Of a stretch of DNA of 63,789 bases, positions 11,148-19,647 are shown piece after piece (positions within the stretch are counted from its first letter, which is position 1; each line of letters starts with the position of its first letter). The translations under genes and the position numbers were made by a program. Under the pieces are notes generated by a model that saw only the letters and a program-made list of their open reading frames with translations, had not been told where the DNA came from and did no database searches. The DNA is from Comamonadaceae bacterium 2PF (lineage in GTDB: Bacteria > Pseudomonadota > Gammaproteobacteria > Burkholderiales > Burkholderiaceae_C), in the NCBI GenBank assembly GCA_005502875.1, contig SCMV01000021.1:1-63789 (forward strand), given 5' to 3'.

Positions 11148-12161
11148 TCAGAGCCTGGACACGGCCGCCACCCCACGGCGAAACTGCTGAGGTGTCATGC
11201 CTGACCAGGTCCGGAACGCCCGCGTGAAAACGCTCTGGTCGGTGTAACCCAGCAGCAGCGCGATCTCCATCAGCGACAGCGCTCGATCCGCCAGGTATTG
11301 ACGCGCCATGTCGAAACGAATCTGGTTGAGTTCCGCCTTGAAGCGGATGCCTCTTTCGTGCATCTGCCGGTACAAGGTGCGCTCGCCCACACCCATTCGA
11401 CGGGCCACCGCTGCGAAGTCCGCCTCGCCGTCGTGCAGGCAGTGCAGGATGTGGTGGCGCAACTGCGGCAGCAAGGGGTCCCGCGCCTGCATCGACGACA
11501 GGATCTGCTCGGCATGGTGCTCCAGCTGTTCGGCAAGGTCAGCATCGCGGTGGCTGTTGAGCCGGTCCAGCAGGTTCAATGGCCAGCGCAGGCTGAGCAC
11601 GGAAGCCTTGAAGTGAACGGGGCACTGAAAGTACCGCCGGTGCGCATCGCCGTGCGGCGGCTCGGCCTGCGGAAAGGTCACGCCCGTTGGGTTGATGCCC
11701 CCTGGTGACGCATGGGTGCGAACCAGGGTCACGATGCCTCCCAGGAACAGCTCGTCGGACACAAGGGGCGCCGGGTTCTGCTCATGACCGAACCAGCGCA
11801 TCACGAGCTCGCTGCCTTCGACCATCAGGTTGAACTCGATGACGTTGTGCAGCAGGCCCTGAAAGCGACAGTAGCGGGTCAAGGCCTGCATGATGTTGTC
11901 GCTGTGCACGGTCAGGTAGCCCAGGGTGCCGACGTGCCGAGGCTGCACGATGCTGGCCACCTCCAGGCCCACCGATGGCGAGCCCGTGAGCTTTTGCAAA
12001 GAAGCGAGCAACCCGAACCAGACATCGATGGGCACGCGGGGCGCCTCGCACAGGGCGATCAGGCGAGCCTGTAGCTCCGGCTCCACCACCCCCCGTGAGC
12101 GCATGAAGTCCAGCAGGAGGGCCGCCCCGGTGCTGGATGTGTGGATGCGTGGAACGTTCAT
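11148..12161 (-). CDS. AraC family transcriptional regulator (Arabinose_bd type)
   Basis: Regulator of 337 residues. The N-terminal ~200 residues match the ligand-binding domain of the OruR/ArgR-like AraC subgroup. The C-terminal double HTH contains RRMGVGERTLYRQMHERGIRF and IALLLGYTDQSVFTRAFRTW. Convergent with the hybrid kinase (11 bases apart) and divergent from a PEP-CTERM gene. Its target is unknown; the adjacent divergent gap is the natural candidate. Confidence 0.88.
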   Translation of the reverse strand: MNVPRIHTSSTGAALLLDFMRSRGVVEPELQARLIALCEAPRVPIDVWFGLLASLQKLTGSPSVGLEVASIVQPRHVGTLGYLTVHSDNIMQALTRYCRFQGLLHNVIEFNLMVEGSELVMRWFGHEQNPAPLVSDELFLGGIVTLVRTHASPGGINPTGVTFPQAEPPHGDAHRRYFQCPVHFKASVLSLRWPLNLLDRLNSHRDADLAEQLEHHAEQILSSMQARDPLLPQLRHHILHCLHDGEADFAAVARRMGVGERTLYRQMHERGIRFKAELNQIRFDMARQYLADRALSLMEIALLLGYTDQSVFTRAFRTWSGMTPQQFRRGVAAVSRL

Positions 12162-12294
12162 GAGCGCTGGTGCCGGATGACTGGGAGGAGGCGCAGGCTA
12201 ATGCCAAACATCATCCCGGATCAATGCATGTCGCACCCGAACCTGCCCCCGTGTTCAAGTGGAGCGGTGTGAGGAAGTCACAAAACTGGCGGTG

Positions 12295-12315
12295 CTTTGG
12301 CGATGAGCGCCAAAG
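12295..12315. promoter_or_regulatory. Inverted repeat CTTTGGCG-N5-CGCCAAAG upstream of PEP-CTERM gene
   Basis: A perfect 8-bp inverted repeat with a 5-base spacer, 98 bases upstream of the PEP-CTERM gene start, in a 251-base divergent gap (12162-12412). It could be an operator for the AraC protein or another dimeric regulator, or an RNA hairpin. Nothing else recognisable is in the gap. Confidence 0.4.
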
Positions 12316-12412
12316 GCTTGCGGGAAATGTCAAGTCCCTGATTCGCACCCGTCGAAGAATCTGGACATCGGGCATCGAGCCCGTTTCATCCACCGACCCA
12401 AGAAAGACAAGC

Positions 12413-13411
12413 ATGGCCCGCACGACCCGACAAAGCCGCACCGCACGCATCACCTTGAGCATCCTGGGCGCCTGCGCCCTGCAAGGCATCGCCGCCCCCG
12501 CCTTCGCGCAGAGCTACACCTGGACGCAGGTGTCTCGCTGGCAGGAAGAAGACCGCTACCTCTCGGGCGGCAACACCGTCTACCGCGAAGAGTTCTTCCC
12601 ATCCAAGGGCTATGACGTGCGCCCTCACCAGGCCACGCGCACGCTGTTCCCCGATGCGATCGTGGGCACCGGCAACAACCAGGCCACGAGCAACAACCTG
12701 TGGGCCGCGCTGGCCACCTCCGAGAACGTGATCGGCAACGGCACCACGCTGACCCGTGCCCGCGACTTCGTCGAAGACTGGGACATCAACTTCATCAACC
12801 CATCGGTCAACAGCGTCAACTACTGGTTCGACTTCTACTCGGACAACTCGAGCAACACCATCTCGCGATCCAGCTTCCCTCTCACGCTGGTGAACGGGCC
12901 ACAGGCAGGCCAATCGCTCATCGGCAACAACAACCTGCTGGCCATGGGCGATGACAACTCATTGTGGCTCGATGCCGACGGCAGCCTGAGCTACTACAAC
13001 TACCCGACCGGTACGCTGGAGTTCAACTCCACCAAGACCAGCTTCACGAGTGGCCCCAGCGGCTGGCAAGGCAGCACCTTGCTGAGCAAAGTGGGCAACC
13101 TGATCGGTTACGAAGAAGGCAACCTGTACTTCCTGGAAGGTGACAACACGGTGCAGGTCTTCAATTACGACCTGACCTACCTGCGCACCGACCAGTTTCG
13201 ATTTGATGGTGAGCTGGCAGGGCAAAGCCTTGCCGACGTCATCGACGGCAGGGTCGCCAACACCACGTACCTGGGTTGGGACCTGGGCCCTGTGATCGCG
13301 ATGGTTCAGACCTCTGCGGTGCCAGAGCCATCGGCTTACGCGATGCTGGGTGTTGGCCTGGTCGGCCTGAGCCTGGTGGCCCGACGCCAGCGGGCTCGCA
13401 CCTCAGCCTGA
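12413..13411 (+). CDS. PEP-CTERM sorting domain protein, function unknown
   Basis: Exported protein of 332 residues. The start at ATG 12413 gives a signal peptide (basic MARTTRQSRTARI, hydrophobic core, cleavage after AFA). The frame continues upstream to 12170, but that part is not protein-like. The body is rich in Asn, Ser, Tyr and Trp. The C-terminus has the full sorting signal: VPEPSAYAML, a hydrophobic helix and a basic RRQRAR tail. Such tails are recognised and cleaved by an exosortase, placing the protein at the surface or in the matrix. Stop is 5 bases from the convergent DUF808 gene. Confidence 0.85.
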   Translation: MARTTRQSRTARITLSILGACALQGIAAPAFAQSYTWTQVSRWQEEDRYLSGGNTVYREEFFPSKGYDVRPHQATRTLFPDAIVGTGNNQATSNNLWAALATSENVIGNGTTLTRARDFVEDWDINFINPSVNSVNYWFDFYSDNSSNTISRSSFPLTLVNGPQAGQSLIGNNNLLAMGDDNSLWLDADGSLSYYNYPTGTLEFNSTKTSFTSGPSGWQGSTLLSKVGNLIGYEEGNLYFLEGDNTVQVFNYDLTYLRTDQFRFDGELAGQSLADVIDGRVANTTYLGWDLGPVIAMVQTSAVPEPSAYAMLGVGLVGLSLVARRQRARTSA

Positions 13412-13416
13412 GTGAC

Positions 13417-14346
13417 TCAAGAACGCAGGCGCCGCCAGATGGACGTCACGCCTGCGGCCACCGCTGCGAGCACCACACCCGCAGCGAAGCCACCCACGCC
13501 GTCGGCCAGCATGGGCACCAGCCCGCTCAACGCGCCCCCCACCGTGGGCAGCTCCGCGACGCGGTGCTGGAGGCCGTGCACCCAGTCGTGCACGCCCGGC
13601 GCACCGTGCAACAGGATGCTGCCCCCGACCAGGAACATGGCGACCGTGCCCACCACCGACAGCGTCTTCATCATCCGGGGTGCAATCGCCAACAGGGCTC
13701 CCCCCGTCGCGCGCGCGATCGCCTGAGGCCGTCGGCTCAGGTGCAAACCAGCGTCGTCCATCTTGACGATGGCGGCCACCAGGCCATACACCCCCACGGT
13801 CATGGCCAGGGCCACGCCGCTGACCACCAGCACCTGCTGCGTCAGGGGCGCCAGGGCCACCGTGCCCAGGGTGATGACCACGATTTCGGCCGAGAGGATG
13901 AAGTCGGTTCGCACCGCGCCCTGAATTTTTTCGCGCTCGAAGGCCACCATGTCGACCTGCTCGTCGGCAACGGCCTGCGTGAGCGCGGTGTGATGCGCAG
14001 CCTCTTCGTCGCGGTGCAACAGGGGATGAAGGATCTTCTCTGCCCCCTCGAAGCACAGGAACGCGCCACCGGCCATCAACAAGGGCGTGATGGCCCATGG
14101 CGCCACCAGGCTGATGCCCAGGGCCGATGGCACCAGGATCAGCTTGTTGCGAAACGAGCCTTTGGCAACAGCCCAGACCACGGGCAACTCGCGTTCGGCT
14201 CGGATGCCCGAGACCTGCTGGGCATTGAGGGCGAGGTCGTCGCCCAGCACACCTGCTGTCTTTTTGGCAGCAACTTTGGACATCAGCGCGACGTCGTCGA
14301 GCACGGTCGCGATGTCATCGAGGAGGATGAGCAGGCTGGACGCCAC
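13417..14346 (-). CDS. DUF808 family inner membrane protein (YedI-like)
   Basis: Membrane protein of 309 residues. It begins [20 protein letters not shown], the DUF808 signature, followed by [19 protein letters not shown], a [12 protein letters not shown] segment and several hydrophobic helices. Function is unknown for the family; E. coli YedI is the best-known member. Length is typical. It is transcribed alone. Confidence 0.88.
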   Translation of the reverse strand: MASSLLILLDDIATVLDDVALMSKVAAKKTAGVLGDDLALNAQQVSGIRAERELPVVWAVAKGSFRNKLILVPSALGISLVAPWAITPLLMAGGAFLCFEGAEKILHPLLHRDEEAAHHTALTQAVADEQVDMVAFEREKIQGAVRTDFILSAEIVVITLGTVALAPLTQQVLVVSGVALAMTVGVYGLVAAIVKMDDAGLHLSRRPQAIARATGGALLAIAPRMMKTLSVVGTVAMFLVGGSILLHGAPGVHDWVHGLQHRVAELPTVGGALSGLVPMLADGVGGFAAGVVLAAVAAGVTSIWRRLRS

Positions 14347-14426
14347 CTTGGTTTCTCCCTGGTTCTTTGAAGCCCGGATCTTATCGGCTCCACGTCCCCG
14401 GGGGCAGAAGGATCACTCACCCGGCA

Positions 14427-15326
14427 TCAGACGGCATCGAAGGCTTCCTGCAGCTCTTCAAACCAGGTGTGCAGGTCGTCTTCGTTGACGTGCAGCCAGC
14501 CCAACGCCGTTGCACCGTGGACAACCCAGTCCGCATCCGGGTCGAGCGATTCGTGACGGCGCATCAACCACTCAGCAAGCAGGCCAACCGAGACCAAGGC
14601 ATTGACATCCGGATCGGCGCTGCGCTCGCCAAGCGCTTCCAGGTCATGGTGAAGGCGGATGGCGGCCGTCACGGAAGGCGCCAGACGCCAAAGGCGAGCC
14701 ACCAGCGCCCCCACCACGGCGTGATCGGTGCGGTGGTTGGCGTTCTCGGTCTGCACGTAAGAGCGGTCGATGCGCGCACTGGCCTCGACCATCGTGCCCA
14801 GGTAGCCCTTGACGCTCTGAGCCATCACCGGCATGCCGACGTGGCAGAACAGGCCATAGGTGTGGGCCAGGTCGGCCGACATGCCCGGCAGGCGCTCCGC
14901 CAGGTGAGACATGGCCAGCGCGCGTTTGGTGGATCGCTCCCAGAAGCGCTGAAGCTGTGGTGCGGTGACCTTCATGGCACCACGCGCCAGGAAAGCCGTC
15001 ATGACCGCCGCGGTGCGCTGCAAGCCCAGGCGGTTCATGGCCTGGCCAATGGTCTGAACCGCTGCACCGCCCGCTGAATAGGCCGGGCTGTTGGCGGCAC
15101 GCAGGAGGGTGGCCGACATCGCCACGTCGCTGGTGGCGATGCGGGCGACTTCGTTGAGGTCGGGCTCGGCCTCCAGCATGGCCTTTTGCAGCCGGGTCAG
15201 CAACTCGGGGCAAGGTGGGATGACGATGTGTTGCAAGGGGCCATTGCGGCGCGCCTTGTCGAGCTCCTGCAGGACAGCGTCGATGGTGGGCAATTCGGTG
15301 GCGGTGATCATGGCAACTGCAGGCAT
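14427..15326 (-). CDS. HDOD domain protein
   Basis: Cytoplasmic protein of about 299 residues with one HDOD domain (from PELLTRLQKAML through IATSDVAMSATLLRAANS and IGQAMNRLGLQR). HDOD proteins are HD-fold relatives that usually lack phosphodiesterase metal ligands and act in signalling. No GGDEF or EAL domain is attached. Start choice is uncertain: ATG 15326 and ATG 15311 are both possible, and an alternative frame start at 15350 is less likely. Divergent from dusC. Confidence 0.8.
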   Translation of the reverse strand: MPAVAMITATELPTIDAVLQELDKARRNGPLQHIVIPPCPELLTRLQKAMLEAEPDLNEVARIATSDVAMSATLLRAANSPAYSAGGAAVQTIGQAMNRLGLQRTAAVMTAFLARGAMKVTAPQLQRFWERSTKRALAMSHLAERLPGMSADLAHTYGLFCHVGMPVMAQSVKGYLGTMVEASARIDRSYVQTENANHRTDHAVVGALVARLWRLAPSVTAAIRLHHDLEALGERSADPDVNALVSVGLLAEWLMRRHESLDPDADWVVHGATALGWLHVNEDDLHTWFEELQEAFDAV

Positions 15327-15441
15327 TCTGATTCGAGGATATCGGCGCAAACCAGCCCCGACTGAAGCCCAAAGCGCAGGGCTCGGTGGGTGCGTACACT
15401 GGCGCCCTTCGACTGGTTCTCATTGTCCCGCTTCAGACCCC

Positions 15442-16479
15442 ATGCAGATCCTGCTCGCGCCCATGGAAGGCCTGCTTGATGCGCCCCTGCGTGACATCCT
15501 CACGCGTGCTGGCGGCGTGGACCGCTGCGTGTCCGAATTCATCCGAGTGACCGAGCGCGTTTTGCCCGAACGCGCCTTCCGCCGGATCATGCCGGAGCTC
15601 GATCGCGGCGCTCGCACCCCCGCTGGCATCCCCGTGCGAGGACAGCTGCTGGGCTCGGATTCGGCCTGCATGGCCGACAACGCTGCCCGCCTGGCGGAAC
15701 TGGGCTCGCCAGGTGTGGACCTGAACTTCGGCTGCCCCGCCAAGGTGGTCAACCGCCACGGCGGTGGCGCCTCGCTGCTGCAGGACCCCGAGCACGTGCA
15801 CCGGGTGGTCAAAGCCGTGCGCGAGGCGGTGCCTGCGCACACCGTGGTCTCGGCCAAGATGCGGCTGGGCTTTGACGACGACGCGCTCGCAGAAGACAAC
15901 GCGCGCGCCATCGAGGCTGCGGGCGCCAACGAGTTGGTCGTGCACGGCCGCACAAAAGCGCACGGCTACCGTCCCCCCGCTTACTGGGATCGCATCGCCC
16001 ATGTGCGCGAAGCGGTGGGCATCCCGGTGGTGGCCAACGGCGAAATCTGGACGGTGGATGACGCCAGGCGCTGCCTGCTCGAGAGCGGCTGCAGCGCCAT
16101 CATGCTGGGGCGCGGCATGGTGGCCGACCCCGGCCTGGCGCTGGCCATCCGAGCCGAGCTGGGCTGGCCGGCCTGTCCGGGCGACGCCGGCCGCACCTGG
16201 GCAGACTGGGACGCCCTGCAGCCCTTGGTGCACCGCTACTGGCGGCTCATCCAGCCCCGGGTGGAGCCCAGGCACCAAGCCGGCCGCATGAAGCAGTGGC
16301 TCAACTTCCTGCGGCGCCGTCACCCGCAGGCCGAGGAGGCCTACCAGGCGCTGCGCACGCTGAACGATTCCCGTCAGGTCACCGCCTGGCTGGACGCGCA
16401 CCTCACGCCGCCTTGCGAAGAACCCACCAACACCAGCGGCGTCGGAGACAATCACGCCTGCGCCCCGCAGGCCGCTTGA
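15442..16479 (+). CDS. dusC: tRNA-dihydrouridine(16) synthase DusC
   Basis: FMN-dependent tRNA dihydrouridine synthase of 345 residues. The N-terminus QILLAPMEGLLDAPLRDIL and the active-site segment NFGCPAKVVNRHGGGASLL (catalytic Cys) are characteristic of the DusC group, which reduces U16 in the D-loop. ANELVVHGRTKAHGYRPP and VVANGEIW are flavin and substrate positions. The frame extends to 15091, but the family start is ATG 15442. Followed by ylqF after 61 bases on the same strand. Confidence 0.93.
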   Translation: MQILLAPMEGLLDAPLRDILTRAGGVDRCVSEFIRVTERVLPERAFRRIMPELDRGARTPAGIPVRGQLLGSDSACMADNAARLAELGSPGVDLNFGCPAKVVNRHGGGASLLQDPEHVHRVVKAVREAVPAHTVVSAKMRLGFDDDALAEDNARAIEAAGANELVVHGRTKAHGYRPPAYWDRIAHVREAVGIPVVANGEIWTVDDARRCLLESGCSAIMLGRGMVADPGLALAIRAELGWPACPGDAGRTWADWDALQPLVHRYWRLIQPRVEPRHQAGRMKQWLNFLRRRHPQAEEAYQALRTLNDSRQVTAWLDAHLTPPCEEPTNTSGVGDNHACAPQAA

Positions 16480-16540
16480 TCGACGCCCCTGGCGCCTTGT
16501 CCTGCCCCCTCAGACGCCCGAGCCCCGAAAGCCCCGCCCG

Positions 16541-17512
16541 ATGGCCATCCAATGGTTCCCCGGTCACATGAACGTGACCAAAAAAGCCATCCTCGAACGC
16601 ATCAAAGACATCGATGTCGTCATCGAGCTGCTTGACGCGCGCCTGCCCGGCTCCAGCGCCAACCCCATGCTGGCCGCCATGACCGGCACCCGGCGCAAGC
16701 TCAAGGTGCTCAACAAGCAGGACCTGGCCGACCCGGTGCAGACCGAGGCCTGGCTGGCCTGGTACCGGGCACAAAGCGACACCGGCGCCATTTCGCTGGA
16801 CGCGGGTGAGCGCGCCCCGGCCCAGCGCCTCATCAACGCCTGCCGCGAACTGGCCCCCAACCGCGGCGGCATGGACAAGCCCCTGCGCGTGCTGATCTGC
16901 GGCATCCCCAACGTGGGCAAGTCCACCCTGCTCAACACCCTGGTCGGCAAGAAGGCCGCCAAGACTGGCGACGAGGCCGGCGTGACCCGCATCGAGCAGC
17001 GCATCAACCTGGCCAGCGACTTCTACCTGTTCGACACCCCCGGCATGCTCTGGCCCAAGATCCACGTCGAGAAAAGCGGCTACCACCTGGCCGCCAGCGG
17101 CGCCGTGGGCAAGAACGCCTACGACGAAGAGGAGGTGGCGCTGGAGCTGGCCAACAGCCTCAAGGCCCCTTACCCTCACCTGCTGGCCGCACGCTACAAG
17201 CTCGACGACGTTGACGCCATTCCGGCCATGCACGACGACGCCTTGCTCACCGAGATCGGCCGCAAACGCGGTGCGGTGATGAGCGGCGGGCGGGTCAACA
17301 TGCAAAAGGCCGCCGAGGTGCTGATCAACGATTTCCGCTCCTCGATCATGGGCCGCATCACGCTCGAAACACCCGAGCAGTTCCAAGCCTGGTGCGCAGC
17401 AGCAGAGGCCGCCGAGGCCGAGAAACAAGCCAAGAAGCTGGCGCGCCAGAAGGCAGCCAAACGCGGCACGCGAGACGCCCTGCCCGATGACGAAACCGAC
17501 GCCGAAGACTGA
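16541..17512 (+). CDS. ylqF: Ribosome biogenesis GTPase YlqF/RbgA
   Basis: Circularly permuted GTPase of 323 residues. The order is G4 (LNKQDLAD, about residue 55), then G1 (GIPNVGKSTLLN, about 123) and G3 (DTPGMLWP, about 166). It begins AIQWFPGHMNVTKKAI, the family N-terminus. RbgA/YlqF drives late maturation of the 50S subunit in Gram-positives, and homologues in betaproteobacteria are assumed similar. The C-terminal ~40 residues are Ala/Lys-rich. The helicase gene follows after 24 bases. Confidence 0.92.
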   Translation: MAIQWFPGHMNVTKKAILERIKDIDVVIELLDARLPGSSANPMLAAMTGTRRKLKVLNKQDLADPVQTEAWLAWYRAQSDTGAISLDAGERAPAQRLINACRELAPNRGGMDKPLRVLICGIPNVGKSTLLNTLVGKKAAKTGDEAGVTRIEQRINLASDFYLFDTPGMLWPKIHVEKSGYHLAASGAVGKNAYDEEEVALELANSLKAPYPHLLAARYKLDDVDAIPAMHDDALLTEIGRKRGAVMSGGRVNMQKAAEVLINDFRSSIMGRITLETPEQFQAWCAAAEAAEAEKQAKKLARQKAAKRGTRDALPDDETDAED

Positions 17513-17536
17513 GCCGACCGCCCACCACCAACCGAG

Positions 17537-19600
17537 ATGAGCCAGCCACGCGCGCCCCTGCTGCCGCCCAACGCCCGCACCACGTCTGCGGCCCCCGTTG
17601 GCGCCGAGGCTGAAGGCGTTTTCACCCCGAAAGGCATCGCGCCCACGGCCGAGCAGCGCGCCATCCAACTGGTGCGCAAACCCCACCTCATCATCGAGGC
17701 CAACGCGGGCGCGGCCAAAACCACCACGCTGGCACTGCGCCTGGCCCAGGCCCTGCTGCGCGGCGCCGACCCCCAACGCGTGCGCGTGCTCACCTACACC
17801 GAGGCCGCGGTGCAGGCCTTCAGCGACGCCATGGCCCGCATCGGCCTGGGCGCCGACGTGCGCCGGCAGGTGCGCGTGCAAACGTTTGATGCCTTCTGCA
17901 CCGAGCGCCTGCTGGCCATCGAAGGCGCGAGCGTGCCCCTGCTCGACAAATCCGAGCTGCTGCGCCCGCACGTGCTGGCCGCCATCGACCGCGTGCTGCA
18001 CAACGCCGACGAGCGCCACCCCGAAGAGTTCACCTTCGACGGCCGCAACGAAGCCAGCGTCGAAGGACTGCTGTCTGACTTCCTTCACCTCAAGGGCACG
18101 ATGCAACTGCAGGTGGAGGCCTCTGATCGCGTGCTCACCCCGAAGCTGGCGGCCGAGCTGGGCCGCGAGTACGCCACGCTCAAAATCTTCCACGCGTACG
18201 AGCACATCCGCCGAGGGGGCCACCCTGACCACCCCGTGTTCCGCGCCGAACACGATGCCACCTGTGACCTGGCCCGCCTGCTGACCGACGAAGACGCCTG
18301 GATCGGCGTGGGCGCGGAAGGCGAACACCCGCTCGCCATGGGCCTGCACCTCGTGCTGGTCGACGAGATGCACGACACCAACCGCGCCATGTTCACCGTG
18401 CTGCGCGAGCTGATGGCGCGCAACCGCGCGGGCTTCGTCGGCGTGGGCGACCGCGACCAGGTCATCCACGCCATCTCCGGCGCCGACGCGCGCTTCATGA
18501 CCGAGGCCTTCGACCGCGAAGTGGCCCCGGCCACGCGCATGCCCCTGAGCACGACCTGGCGCTTCGGTCAGCGCCTGGCAGACGCCGTCGGCAAGCTGGC
18601 GCAAAAGCCATGCGTGGCGCAGCGCCCTGCGGGCCTGGCCGACACCGAGGTCACGCTCATCCGCACCACAGGCGCCAGCGACCTGCGCTTTCACCTGCGC
18701 CAGCTCATCACCGAGCGCGTCGGGCTGGACGCCAAGGCGCCGCTCTCGGGCATCGCCATCCTGCTGCGCCAGCCCCACCAGTCGGTCGAGCTGGAGAACC
18801 TGCTGCTCGACCACGGCATCGACCACCGCACCAGCGGCTTCTTGCCCTACCTGCAGCGCCCCGAGGTGCTGTTCGTGCGCGGCCTGCACGCCTGCGCCCG
18901 CAACGCGCTCGGCCTGATCGAACGCACAGACACGCGCGAAGCCGTGCTGCGCGCGCTGCTGCGCTTTGCGGGCTCGCGCGTGGACACGGGCGACCTCAGC
19001 CCCGAACAGGCCGAAGACACCGCCTTGCTTGAAAAGCTGGAGAAGCAGGCCATCAAGGCCGTCTGCGACGACCCCTCGCTCGCGCCCGACTTCCTGAGCA
19101 ACCAGGTGCTGCGCAACGCGCCCGATTCGATCCGGCCCCTGCTCGAAGACGCACTCGACGTCATCGACAGCGACGACCCAGAGGTCTGGCAACGCCGATT
19201 CGTGCGCGTGCTGCAACCGCAGCGCCTGGCCGCGCGCATGATGGTGCGCAAGCAGGACATCGAGCAGGTGATCGGCAACCTCGAAGGCCTGATCCGATCG
19301 GCCTCGGGCTACGACCACCTCACCTCGTTCTTCAGGGCGATGAACGAGCGCGAAGTGCGCCAGCACGGCATGCCCAAGAAGCACGCGCTGCTGCTGTCCA
19401 GCATCGAGGCGGCCAAGGGCCTGGAGTTCGACCACGTCATCCTGCCGGGCCTCAACAAAGGCGAATTCGCACTCGGCGGCCACTCGGTGGACAATCGCAA
19501 CCTGCTCTACGTCGCGATGACCCGCGCGCGGCGGCGCCTGACCATCCTGTGCGATGCGGAGCGCCCCAGCGCCTACCTGCGGGACGCCGGTCTGCTCTGA
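17537..19600 (+). CDS. UvrD/Rep-like superfamily I DNA helicase
   Basis: ATP-dependent helicase of 687 residues. The Walker A loop reads EANAGAAKTTTLAL (about residues 54-67), an Ala variant of the usual AGxGKT. Walker B/motif II is LVDEMHDTNRAM, motif III includes GVGDRDQVIHAISGAD, and the UvrD_C_2 part carries AAKGLEFDHVILPGLNKGEF and NLLYVAMTRARRRL. It is shorter than UvrD (~720). Probable role in DNA repair or replication-block removal. Lies between ylqF and the NYN gene in one direction. Confidence 0.88.
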   Translation: MSQPRAPLLPPNARTTSAAPVGAEAEGVFTPKGIAPTAEQRAIQLVRKPHLIIEANAGAAKTTTLALRLAQALLRGADPQRVRVLTYTEAAVQAFSDAMARIGLGADVRRQVRVQTFDAFCTERLLAIEGASVPLLDKSELLRPHVLAAIDRVLHNADERHPEEFTFDGRNEASVEGLLSDFLHLKGTMQLQVEASDRVLTPKLAAELGREYATLKIFHAYEHIRRGGHPDHPVFRAEHDATCDLARLLTDEDAWIGVGAEGEHPLAMGLHLVLVDEMHDTNRAMFTVLRELMARNRAGFVGVGDRDQVIHAISGADARFMTEAFDREVAPATRMPLSTTWRFGQRLADAVGKLAQKPCVAQRPAGLADTEVTLIRTTGASDLRFHLRQLITERVGLDAKAPLSGIAILLRQPHQSVELENLLLDHGIDHRTSGFLPYLQRPEVLFVRGLHACARNALGLIERTDTREAVLRALLRFAGSRVDTGDLSPEQAEDTALLEKLEKQAIKAVCDDPSLAPDFLSNQVLRNAPDSIRPLLEDALDVIDSDDPEVWQRRFVRVLQPQRLAARMMVRKQDIEQVIGNLEGLIRSASGYDHLTSFFRAMNEREVRQHGMPKKHALLLSSIEAAKGLEFDHVILPGLNKGEFALGGHSVDNRNLLYVAMTRARRRLTILCDAERPSAYLRDAGLL

Positions 19601-19647
19601 CCCGCGCCCTCCCCCACACCACAACAACAAACAAGAAAAGAGACACC

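Noticed and set aside
16403..19630. 1075-codon minus-strand open frame opposite ylqF and the helicase
   Set aside because: It is antisense to two genes with clear motifs; the translation is low-complexity (His/Ala/Val/Gly/Gln-rich) as expected of shadow frames in GC-rich DNA.
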